From: Lichenostomus cassidix
Lineage: Eukaryota; Chordata; Aves; Passeriformes; Meliphagidae
DNA: 64,000 nucleotides
NCBI GenBank assembly: GCA_008360975.2
Contig: CM039182.1
Span: 20,618,324-20,682,323, forward strand
Reading direction: 5' to 3'
Shown here: piece after piece, positions 25,901 through 34,718 of the stretch
Numbering within the stretch: the first letter of the stretch is position 1
Layout: each line of letters begins with the position of its first letter
Position numbers and translations under genes: made by a program
Notes under the pieces: model-generated
Databases searched by the model: none
Seen by the model: only the letters and a program-made list of their open reading frames with translations
Told to the model about the DNA's origin: nothing

Positions 25901-27589
25901 GCTTTTGTTTGGAGCCTGGTCCCATAGGCATAAAAGAGCTGATACTACACCTGATTTGTGTTTCCTAGTTCAGTGAAATCCAAAGCTCTTAGAACTAAAG
26001 CATTTGAACACCTGGAAGGTAAAGGTCAACAAGAGCCAGTACTTTTGCTGTTGGACCTTGGCAGAACCAGTGTCTTCAAAATTAATTTACTTAGACAGTC
26101 ATGGGAGTATATTGGCTTTTCAGCTCTCAGATGGAGGGCCAGAGATTGGATCTGGTCTTTAGTAAAAATCTTTGTGGCATCCAAACAGTCATAAACAAAC
26201 ATGTGACTACTGCATAAGGTGTCTGACATTAAAAATTAGGACAGCCTCTACATGCTCAGTGCTGAAGTTGTAATTCAAAGTGTACAGGTGAACACAGAAA
26301 ATCATTACTTGCTCTTGGGGGTACTACTTATTAATTTACTGACATCTGTTTTTTTATTTCTGATAACAATGGTAAAATGAAGATTTTTGTCACCTAAAAA
26401 GAGCTGTACTTTTTTACAGTTGCCTTGAGTCATCCTGGTTGAATGCATCAATCCAGTTGTAAAGAGACTCAAGGCACAATGAAATTAACTGTCTTCTTTC
26501 TGCTAGGACTCCAGGGTTTCAGAGTCATTCACTGTTTACCATTACAATGGACTGAAGCAATCTAATTATAATGAAAAGGTAAGGTTTACAATTAAGCTCT
26601 AATAACAGTCACTGTGCAAAACTGAACGTAGTTACAGGCAAAAAACACTTAATTTGAAAAAAGCTTTTTACAAAGCTATTACTTGGATCATTTTCTTGCA
26701 AAATTATATATTTGGAACTGGAAACTGCTTTGTGCTCCTAATCATATTCAAGCACCTATACTGGATTGCTTGGCCAAACCACATTTCTGAAACTGCATTT
26801 TGAAAAGAGCACTTCTCACACCTTTCCATGATAAGGGGGAATCTGAACTGTAAGGAACAGTAGAGATGTAACATACACAAAATGCAACTTCTGGATGTAT
26901 CTCTAGGTCTAAATTAAGATGTTGAAACCTTTTTGTGAAATTTTTTTAGTGGTCCAGGCTTGCATCAAAAAATCAGTATTTTTTGGGAGCCATTTACTGG
27001 GGGAACAAAGATGACCTGTTTCATTTTCAGCTTTCTTGAAAGAATGGGTATACCAGACACAGTATGACTGCTTCTAAGTTCCTGAAGGAGAATTTGGGGT
27101 AAAAGATTGTAAGGCATTAAGAGACATAAGGAACAAGAATGACATCAAGTAAGAAGACTCTTCCAGAAAATATATATATTCAGTCTTTGGAATAGCTTGT
27201 AGTTAAGTCCTTAAAATTACCCCTGTGAAATCTCCAGCAGTTTCACTGCAAAATGTAGGCAGAACCATTCAAAGATCAGAGTTTTTTAATTTCATACTTC
27301 CATTTCATTAAAGAAAGAAGTATTTAAAACTTCACAGCCTTGATAGGTATCATAACAAATCATCTCCTAACCTGGTGAAAATAATCATCTTATCTTAGAG
27401 TTTTTGAAGAGACTGACAGAGTTGGGTTTCCTTTGGCAGGTCATGTACGTAGAGGGCACAGCAGTTGTTATGGGCTTTGAAGAACCAATGCTGCAGACCG
27501 ACGACACTCCTGTGAAACGCTGCTTGCAGACCAAATGGCCATACATAGAACTGCTCTGGACCACAGATCGATCTCCTTCCCTAAACTGA
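325..27589 (+). CDS. MINDY3: MINDY3 (FAM188A) deubiquitinase, C-terminal six coding exons
   Basis: Six exons (325-405, 17336-17408, 18220-18292, 23251-23338, 26507-26578, 27440-27589) join in frame into 178 residues plus TGA, all with GT-AG introns. The product matches vertebrate MINDY3 almost residue for residue, and from memory equals human residues 268-445 with no gap. MINDY3 is a cysteine protease of the MINDY family that cleaves K48-linked ubiquitin chains. The catalytic Cys lies in the N-terminal part outside the window. The catalytic His (287 by human numbering) is in the first exon here, in the motif GSETHLTVFF. After it come an EF-hand-like segment (about 309-365) and a conserved tail ending in TTDRSPSLN. 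Intron phases are 0, 1, 2, 0, 0. The 5' exons lie to the left of the window. Identity is very secure; isoform use cannot be judged. Confidence 0.96.
4596..4617. repeat. Poly-T tract (T22)
   Basis: An uninterrupted run of 22 T in a MINDY3 intron. It is likely length-variable. Confidence 0.97.
5093..5126. repeat. Tandem duplicated 17-base palindrome
   Basis: TTTCATCAGAGATGAAA occurs twice with no spacer (5093-5109 and 5110-5126). Each unit is an inverted repeat with 7-base arms and a 3-base centre. Confidence 0.95.
5254..5273. repeat. (AT)10 microsatellite
   Basis: Ten perfect AT units. Confidence 0.97.
10917..10948. repeat. (TA)n microsatellite with one TG unit
   Basis: Sixteen dinucleotide units, all TA except one TG at 10931-10932. 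Confidence 0.95.
15790..15892. repeat. AT-rich imperfect repeat/palindrome patch
   Basis: Repeated ATATGTAACA-type units in both orientations, with the perfect 16-base palindrome TTAACAATATTGTTAA at 15827-15842. Confidence 0.85.
17336..17408 (+). CDS. MINDY3: MINDY3 coding exon, start of EF-hand-like region
   Basis: A 73-base exon with acceptor ctatag and donor gtaagg, entering in phase 0 and leaving in phase 1. It encodes DMALVAPEAPSEQARRVFQ followed by TYDPE, residues 295-318 by human numbering. The segment ARRVFQTYDPE is the entering helix and the first loop positions of the degenerate EF-hand in MINDY3. Confidence 0.95.
17409..18219. other. MINDY3: MINDY3 intron with CR1 fragment
   Basis: An 811-base intron, phase 1, whose only notable content is the CR1 3' end at about 17525-17634. 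Confidence 0.9.
17525..17634 (+). mobile_element. CR1 LINE fragment, 3' end
   Basis: Contains the avian CR1 tail: GGTTGGAACTAAATGATCTT, then AAGGTCCCTTCCAACTC, and it ends with ATTCTATGA. This is a 5'-truncated, diverged non-LTR retrotransposon copy in a MINDY3 intron. The left edge is approximate. Confidence 0.9.
18220..18292 (+). CDS. MINDY3: MINDY3 coding exon, EF-hand-like loop and exit helix
   Basis: A 73-base exon after cttcttcag, with donor gtaagt. The split codon G|AT restores Asp319. It reads DNGFIPDTLLEDVMKALDL and then VSDPEY, with the last Tyr split 2+1. The loop D316-P-E-D-N-G-F-I has EF-hand spacing, with Gly at loop position 6 and Ile at 8. Position 12 is Leu instead of the usual Glu, so strong calcium binding is doubtful. 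Confidence 0.95.
18293..23250. other. MINDY3: MINDY3 intron, about 5 kb
   Basis: A phase 2 intron. It contains an old CR1/L3-like LINE fossil near 21980-22270 and a sequence fitting the SRF CArG consensus at 23010-23019. No exon or RNA gene was recognised. Confidence 0.85.
21980..22270 (+). mobile_element. Ancient CR1/L3-like LINE fragment
   Basis: The block order matches the 3' part of CR1/L3-type LINEs from memory: ATGTCATTGTATAAATGCC, then a GTATCAGGAAGGTAACAAGG-like block, and finally AGGTGGCAGGTTCAAAACAG. It is strongly decayed with no open frame. The family assignment is tentative and the edges are approximate. Confidence 0.55.
23251..23338 (+). CDS. MINDY3: MINDY3 coding exon, second loop-like segment
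   Basis: An 88-base exon with acceptor ttatcttag and donor gtaatc, entering in phase 2 and leaving in phase 0. It encodes residues 343-372, including VNLMKTKLDPEGLGIILLG and a tail FLQEFFPEQ. LDPEGLG resembles a second, more degenerate EF-hand loop. Changes from human, as recalled, are conservative (Val for Ile, Thr for Asn, Glu for Asp). Confidence 0.95.
23339..26506. other. MINDY3: MINDY3 intron, about 3.2 kb
   Basis: A phase 0 intron. It is somewhat more GC-balanced around 23930-25130 and has a T-rich tract near 25509-25529. No coding exon was seen. Confidence 0.85.
26507..26578 (+). CDS. MINDY3: MINDY3 penultimate coding exon
   Basis: A 72-base exon with acceptor ttctgctag and donor gtaagg, phase 0 at both ends. 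It encodes 24 residues: DSRVSESF, then TVYHYNGLKQSNYNEK. The second part is strictly conserved with mammals. The first part (DSRVS) is the most diverged stretch of the window's MINDY3 sequence, although its length is unchanged. Confidence 0.95.
26579..27439. other. MINDY3: MINDY3 last intron
   Basis: An 861-base phase 0 intron, donor gtaagg and acceptor ctttggcag. Nothing else was recognised. Confidence 0.9.
27440..27589 (+). CDS. MINDY3: MINDY3 terminal coding exon
   Basis: Begins after ctttggcag and reads VMYVEGTAVVMGFEEPMLQ and onward to WTTDRSPSLN, with TGA at 27587-27589. Its 49 residues complete the family's usual C-terminus. An upstream ATG at 27404 in the same frame lies in the intron. 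It is not the start of a separate gene. Confidence 0.96.
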   Translation, partial: VMYVEGTAVVMGFEEPMLQTDDTPVKRCLQTKWPYIELLWTTDRSPSLN

Positions 27590-28515
27590 TGTGTTGTCCA
27601 GGAACAACATCTGCTGTCGGATCCTCAAATGGGGATGCAGAATTGGAATTTGCTTGGGGAGTGCTATACTTTGACTGTGTGGAGTTATACACTGGTATCA
27701 TTGATGAATTGTAAATAATGATTACAAACACTTTTTCAGTGTTAATTGGAATATTTAATTTTTTAATCAGATTGATTCCTATTATAATAGTTTGTCTTTT
27801 TTGGCCACTGTAGTACTGTTAATGTGAGTTATCCTAAAAAAAAAGCCTAATTATAAAGTCTTACCATTATTTTGCCATCTCATGAAGATCTGAAAAATTC
27901 TGATATTGCAGAATCTGCATATTAGGTGTCAGATCTTTAAAACATGAAACATACTCAGCTTTCTCAGAATCATATAGGCATGTTTTATTATTTAAATTAT
28001 ATTAGCTTACATTACAGTACCATAATGTGTGGACTAGACTGGCCTTTGCACTGGATATGTTTTAATGAATTTAAATTTTCTGCAGTTTTTCCTAAAATCT
28101 AATTTTACCTAAACAGCTTGCACAATGTGACATAAATATGATACATTTTTAGGAATAAGTATAATTCTTAAATACTATTAAATACTCTTTTTAGCAGTTG
28201 TATATTACTGTGGCTTAGTTATTGGGCATGTTAAAAGTGAACAGAAAATCTGAGGAAAAATAGATATATTAATATTTATTTGAATTTGTATAAAAGAAAT
28301 GTAAAAACAGCAGAATGAATTTCTTGTTCTATAATCTTTAAACTATTCAAACTTATAATATTGCCAAATACCTCTTCTTAATTTGTCCAAACAGCAGTGT
28401 AAGCCAGCATTACTGTATGTGTTAAGTGCATGAGAACATCTGTTATTACATTATTATATTCCTTTATTTATTATCAACTTCTTAGCCCTAAAATAAAATC
28501 TTTTCCTTGAACCAT
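27590..28515 (+). other. MINDY3: MINDY3 3' UTR (inferred)
   Basis: AT-rich sequence between the stop codon and the first good poly(A) signal, with several ATTTA pentamers. The right end is inferred from AATAAA at 28492 plus a usual cleavage distance. No transcript evidence is visible, and alternative ends further right are possible. Confidence 0.6.
28492..28497 (+). terminator. MINDY3: AATAAA poly(A) signal of MINDY3
   Basis: A canonical AATAAA about 900 bases after the stop codon. A T/GT-rich stretch follows at about 28525-28560, as expected for a downstream element. It is the first perfect hexamer after the stop that also has such a context. Confidence 0.6.
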
Positions 28516-31500
28516 ATATTATTTAAAGTTTTGTTTACTTTGACTTGTTTGCTCCTTTTCTGAGATGATGAAAAGGTACCACAGGTTTAGAAACATCAGC
28601 TTTCAAGCTGAACACATCTTGAGGGGAAAAAACCAACAGCAAAAGGTAATTTCCTAACTTCTGGAATTACCAGGACCATTCCTTATTGCAAACTGACAGA
28701 ATAGTCTTGTAGTATTAAGAGAGTAATTTTTTTCAATTTCTTTTACTGAAAAAAATAATTCCTTTGCAGATAACAATAATTTGAAAATATTCCTTGATTT
28801 GTCTTTGGATTCACTTTACTTAGAACACAAGTACTCTGTCTTGCGGTGTGGGCCTGGCATTAAAAACCTGTGCAACAATGGTATTACTGCTGAAAACTAT
28901 AGTTAACAAATTAAGAGAATCTGCTTGTTAAGTGTGAAACTTTACTTTTCAAAAAATACTCAAGCTTGATAAATATTTGTTTTAGCTGGTTTTGCACATT
29001 TAAGACAGATGTCTTTAGACTTCCACCTTGGAAGAGAAAAATTGACTTTTCTTGCTCTTTCTCTTGAATTCTGGTATCTGTCCTTGGCTTGTGCTAAAGT
29101 GTCTCACACCAGATTTTGCACTGAATCATAGCTTGAATCTGTTAGAATAAGCATCCCTTTTTCTAGCCCACTCAAAAAATTGATGTTCTATCTCACAGAA
29201 AAAAAAAAAAATAGAAGCCCAACTGGTGTGAGATCTATATATAAGCATTAGTCTGGATTAAAACTTCTGCTGTACTCCAGAGACATATATCTGATGATGG
29301 TGTGATCTAAGAACCCTCATTCCTATATCCTTTTTTCCTTCATACTGCCTAGTTGTTAGAGGCCTTGCTTCTGGTTTACTTCACTTATTCTTTGACTACA
29401 GAGGCTACCTAATAGTGCTTAATGGCATTTGGGCAGCTTGTCTGAGAGCCTCAACTAAGTGAACCTTTCTGTCCTTTCTTTCCTGATGAGCAAGATGGGA
29501 GAGATTCTGCCTTGATGAAAATTCACTTTTTGTCCCCTAGAAGAATGTGGTTAGTTAGATGGAAGACTTAAAATATGTGGGACATTAATGTCTGCTACTT
29601 TTTAATTGCTTTCATAGAAAAATGTCCAGAAGCCTATATAATCTTCACAAATTGTTCTGCTCTAAGTGCTACATCTGTGTGTATGTATATATTGCAGTTT
29701 GCAAACTGAGGCTTAGTTGATAAAATCAGAGCACTCTGGGATTAAATACATGCTTTAAGTAACCAGAGCAAATGAATAATTTAATAATAATAATTTATAA
29801 TATTATAATAATATATAGTAATAATAACTCTAAGATAAAGCACGTGAGCTAAACATGCAGTTAAATTACATTTTGATTTAATATTCTAGGGCTTTTTATG
29901 TATTGCAGAGTTGTTAAATTTTAATTGCCAAGGAAAGGTCAGTACCTTCTGGGAGACAACTACTGTCATAGCTGGCAACAGGGTGCAGTTAGCAGGACAT
30001 CGACCAGTTCTGGAAAACTGTGTTCTCCTTCCCATGTCTCAAAACTGTTTGAGACAGAAAAATGGTCAGATACATGTTGGTGTCTTTTTGCTCTAAATTC
30101 ACTTGAATAAAAAAAGAGGTGAGGGGGGGGAAAAAGTCGTGGGGTCAACTGCTGGCTAAATGGTAAAAGAAATTATTCCAACTTCAATGTATACTGAGGT
30201 TCACAGTCAGACAGCTTCAAGTAAATTAGCTAAGTAAATAATGAAAAGACTACTTCTAGTGCTTCATATTAGCCCAGATGAGGTATATTTGAAGGCTGAA
30301 GGCTTACAAATACATATTTGCTTTGTTAAAGTCTCAATGGTAAGCAGCCAGTACAAACTGAAAAGTAAATGTCCATGTTAGAATCCACGCAAAGGGCGTT
30401 ATAAAGCAGTTAATCACTTACGCACATGCTGGGCATTTTGGGTTTTGGATGCTTTTGTTGAAATTCTGTTCCTTCAGACAGTTATCATTTCTGCTTACCT
30501 GGTCCATCTGTATGCTTTCTCTTTCTTACCTCTTCTGTTCCTTGTGTGGATGAGTTTAGGTCAAAGGAGCCCAAGATGGGCCTGGATGGAACAGGCAGGG
30601 AATGTGGGAGCAAAATCTGTTGAGGGAGAGGAATGGCTGTGTCTCCTCTTGTTCCTGAGCAGAAACAAGAACCTTCCTTAGTGCAATGCACTGATTTGCT
30701 GTCCGAGTAGATGAGTGTCTGCGCACAGGCTGTGGACAGCTACTCTGGAATCTCCTGCTTGCAAGCAAGGCTGCTCAGCACAAAACATCTGGCATGTTCC
30801 GGAGAGCACCTTCAGCCTCCCTCAGCTGTTTGCTGACCCCTGTGCTGCAGCTCTGCTGCCAGCAATAGCCAGATGTGCAGTGGGAGCACAGTGCATCCAC
30901 AGCTTCTCCTGCAACATCCCATCCTCTGGGGTCTCACACACAAAGCAGCCACTCTCTGCTTTCACCAGCGTGGTAGATTGGCTCATTAGACTCTGGTTTA
31001 CGTTGATATTGTGTGAATAAACTAGTTAATGCCTGTAACTACTGAAAAATCAGTATTTCCAGGAGAACTCTTGAAACAATTTTTTTTACAGATTGTATGG
31101 TTTGATTGATTGTATGGTAGAAGGTTTAGTCTGCTCAAACTAAAATTAGCTTTAATGCTTTTCTTGTAGGAATTACTTCTGCTAAGATTTTTAACTTGGA
31201 CAATGTTCACAAAGGTAAGGTTCAGAGAGGAATGCTGAACGTCTTTTGTTGGCATGTCATCCTGAATTCAGATCCCACAAACTCTCTTTGTAGCTCATGG
31301 TCACATCCTCGTTTTATCCTTTTGCGACAGGATAATCAATACAATATACTGTTTATGTAGTGGCTCCAACTACAGTTCAGGTGAAGGCTTCTGGCCTACA
31401 GAAACAAAACCAGGAAACAATTGAAAGGAAAGGTAAGTTTTCCTGTGGGAATTGGACACTTCAGCTTCTGTACTGCCATGTTTTGAAAACATTTAGTGGT

Positions 31501-34009
31501 AAAATTGTCATTAATTTTGATAAGATTTATGATGAGACCCCATACAATTCTTTAAATAACTTGTCGTTGCTCACCTAGCAAGTTCATTATACTAAACAAT
31601 AGCATAGATAACATTAAAGCTCCCATAATGAAGCCTCCTACAAAATACTAATATTTACATTTTGCTTCAGCAAAGCTTTCCACAAAAGATTTGACTCATC
31701 TGTTTTTGAGGTTGGAAAGACAATAATGACATACCGACATACCAACCTCCCAACTGTACATGATATTAGCTGTAGAAATCCACACCATGAACTTACCTTT
31801 TTCTTCCTAAATCCTTCATCTGACCTTGCAAGGTAGATAATGACTTTTAGACTCTTGGCTAAATATTCTTAGAAAAGCTCTCTGTCCTGGCTCCAGGTGT
31901 GATTCTAGAGCCTATTAAGACTTTTTTTGTTAGATATTAAAAGCAGTTAATGTATCAGACCACAGGTATGCTAAAGTGCAGACTTCTCTCTACCAACAGC
32001 TGGAGCAGCTTCTCACCTCTTAACGCAGTGCAGATCAGTGTCCTCTTCAAACATTTCTAAAGTCTTAGGAAAGCAAGATCTGAAATAAGCTTCCAGTGAT
32101 CAGAACCGGTCCAGCTTGTTAAGGGAAACACTGCAAATCCTAAGAAACAAAAATTATGTTCTTTTTGTTTGTCCCTTTGGATTGATTTGGAATATCCTGC
32201 AAGCATGTGTCTCTTCTTTATAGGGAGAAAGAAAAAGGTAAGGCAAGGGGGACTGCTATATGTTAACACTTTGTGGGTAGGAGAATCTTGAAAGAGATTT
32301 CTTTATTTTCATTCTGCCCTGCCTTACTACAGGTTTTAGCATTGATAGCATTGATAGCCATTTGAAGCACTTTTTTACTTTTTTTAAATTTAGCTCAAAC
32401 CAACCAGGTAAGGTGGCATGTATTTCTAACTGAAAGGCAGGTACAAGGGAAACACATGAGAACTTCCTGTGTAATTGTTTATGCCTCTTCAGCTTATCAC
32501 CTATCCCAAACTGTGCTATTTACTGAATTTTAACTGTTTTGGATGGATCTGTACAAGATGCCTACAGCACCAGAATGTGCTGCCTTCTCACTTCTAAGTG
32601 CCACTGCTCTGGATTGCAGTCTGAGGACTTCTCCAAGCCTCAGAAATTACATTTGTGACACTCAGCCCTGAAACTGCTGCGCTAAAAAAGAGCAAGGTAT
32701 TGTATCATTGTTACCATTATTTAGCATAAGGCAACAGAACTTTTACATGCCTTCAATTGCCTTAAAACTGCATTATTTTTAAGAGCAGCTGTTAATTCTC
32801 AAGTCATTGAGGTACTTCTGAATTTATTACTGGTGCTTAGATCTCTAAGAGATACTTGTTCAGTGTAAAACACTGAAATGGTATCAGTGGTGATGTTTCA
32901 CCATTTAGCAAAAGTAAATTTGGTATAAATATAAGGCAAGCAGAATTAGGAGATATTACAAGCCTATGGGGATAGCTAAGGGTCACACAGTTAATGCTGG
33001 AAATAAACACACAGTTCTATTTTTGTGAAAAGGAATGCCAGTCTTATCTGAATAATCTTGCCATAAAGCACTTAAAATAAAACAAACACAAAAGTAAAGT
33101 AACCAGAACCTCACAACAACAAAAAAAAACCCCTGCTCTCAGCTGCTTTCGTAGGTAGATCTATTGTATCATGTTTACAAATGAGTTTTCTATTCTTCTG
33201 ATCTTTCTCTGATATTGTTTTGGACATCTCTGCATCAGAAATGCTGAAAAACAATTATTTTTTCCTTGTTGTCACAGAGTTGTTTACATGGAAAATATTT
33301 TTTTTCCTTTTCTTCCTACCTTTGAGTTGGCCAGAAAGATATACAAATGATTCTGTCCTCTCAAGATATATGTGTGATGCCCCATTTAGCTTTGTAGGGG
33401 AAGGGAGCGTTTCAGGCAGTTAGAATTTTTTGTACGTTCTTAACCAGTTAAAACTCTTGTGGGGCTTGCAGGGGCAGAACAGTTCACGACAGGAGTTATA
33501 CAGCCCCATCATTTTTAACTACTTTTTATGAAGAAATTACTAGAGGAGCTTTCTAGAAGCACCATTACATTTACGTGTCATGTGCAATATGGTAGTATTG
33601 GTTATTTCTGTGGGAAAAGGGGCATGGCACCTGCTCCTGCATGGAGCTGTGCTAAAGGCTCTCCTCTGCGCCAGGGCGAGGTGCGCTCTTCAGCTTATCA
33701 AAGCTTTCCGCAGTCAGGTACTCACGGAGGGACTTCGAGAAGAGCGGAAGAAAGCATCTTCTACCGTGTTCTGAGCTCTGTGCCCGGCTTCACATCTTTC
33801 CCGTGGTTAGAAGGCATTTTTCTTTGCTGGGGTTGTTTGGTTTCTATTTAATAATGGCCGTGCCGGGCAACCACATAACAATCTGATGAAGGTTTACATT
33901 TTTTCAGTGCACTTCAGTTTCCTAAAAGGGATTTTCAAGTATCGGGCTCTTCAGTTTAAACTCTTGAAAATGCTGGGAGTCGAGAGAAATTCAACTAGAT
34001 ACCACCAGC
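28516..34009. other. MINDY3-ITGA8 intergenic region
   Basis: About 5.5 kb of AT-rich DNA between the inferred MINDY3 end and the ITGA8 CpG island. It holds an A13 run (29199-29211), an AAT/TA-rich low-complexity patch near 29774-29828 and a G8 run near 30122. Open frames at 30445-31020 and 33528-33851 have no recognisable protein similarity. The distal promoter or enhancers of ITGA8 may lie here, but none can be shown from sequence alone. Confidence 0.7.
29774..29828. repeat. AAT/TA low-complexity patch
   Basis: Dominated by AAT, TTA and ATA words in intergenic DNA. Confidence 0.85.
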
Positions 34010-34120
34010 CCAGACTCCGCTATCTCCCCCCGTGACCATGACGGTCCCACGGCAGCCATCGGTATGCGCTGGCTAGCCGAGGGGGTGTCGCGCTTGGCGC
34101 TTCCCGCAGAGCCGCGGGCG

Positions 34121-34232
34121 GCTCGGTTCGGTTCGGTTCGGCTCGGCTCGGCTCGGCTCGGCTCGGCTCGGCTCGGCTCGGCTCGGCTCGGCTCGGCAGG
34201 CTCTGCTCGGCTCGGCTCGGCTCGGCTCGGCG
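34121..34232. repeat. (GGCTC)n pentanucleotide microsatellite
   Basis: About 15 uninterrupted units from 34121 to 34197. The first few are GGTTC variants, followed by perfect GGCTC. A short interruption (caggctct) is followed by about five more units to 34232. It lies about 300-410 bases before the ITGA8 ATG. Every unit carries a CpG. On the opposite strand it yields spurious SRAEP-repeat reading frames. Confidence 0.97.
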
Positions 34233-34297
34233 CTCCGGCGCTGGGAGCAGAGCGGGCAGCACGGCGGGAGCAGTCCTGCCCCGGGGCCGGCCAAGGG

Positions 34298-34311
34298 CCG
34301 CCAGGGGGCGC
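34298..34311 (+). promoter_or_regulatory. CTCF-like motif in ITGA8 promoter
   Basis: CCGCCAGGGGGCGC matches the common CTCF core CCACCAGGGGGCGC at all but one position. It lies between the pentanucleotide repeat and the ITGA8 ATG. Binding is an inference. Confidence 0.45.
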
Positions 34312-34533
34312 CCGAGCGCGCCTCCTGAGGGCGGCCGAGCGGGGCAGAGCCTCCCGCGCCGCCCCCGCCCGCGCCCGGCGGCACCGCACGGCACCTCTCC
34401 GCTCCGTGCTGCTCCGCTCCGCACCGCCCCGCACCTCTCAGCTCCCCGCCTCTCCTCCCGGCACCGCGCGGCCACCGCACGACTGCGCTCCGCTCCGCCG
34501 TGCCAGCGGGAGCCGGCCGCGGAGGTGGCGAGG

Positions 34534-34718
34534 ATGCTGCCCCTCAGCCGCGGACGGCCCCGCCGCCGGCAGCACCCGCTGCCCCTCCTGTCAGTGCTGC
34601 TTTGGGCGCCGGCGCTAGTGGCTTTTAACCTGGACGAGGAGAAGCTGACGGTGTACAGCGGGCCCCCGGGCAGCTACTTCGGGTACTCGGTGGACTTCTA
34701 CATCCCCGACCCCAGCAC
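34534..34718 (+). CDS. ITGA8: ITGA8 exon 1: signal peptide and blade 1 start
   Basis: The ATG at 34534 sits in aggATGc, with a purine at -3. It is chosen because it gives a compact signal peptide ending ALVA just before [13 protein letters not shown], the conserved integrin alpha mature start. In-frame codons just upstream include a GTG but no ATG. The exon ends ...PDPS plus AC, donor gtgagt, phase 2. Confidence 0.93.

Noticed and set aside
27404..27439. In-frame ATG upstream of the last MINDY3 exon, suggesting a small separate gene
   Set aside because: The 27440 acceptor and exact continuation of MINDY3 from the previous exon explain the coding part.
33528..33851. 107-codon frame upstream of the ITGA8 CpG island
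   Set aside because: No similarity recognised, no supporting splice or poly(A) signals, and a second frame overlaps it.
33855..33880. Possible RFX X-box (GGGCAAC half site) upstream of ITGA8
   Set aside because: Only one half-site fits the consensus.
33991..34618. Long overlapping reading frames (up to 184 codons) on both strands around the ITGA8 promoter
   Set aside because: They come from the GGCTC repeat and high GC content. The translations are SRAEP or RLGSA repeats with no domain, in several frames at once.
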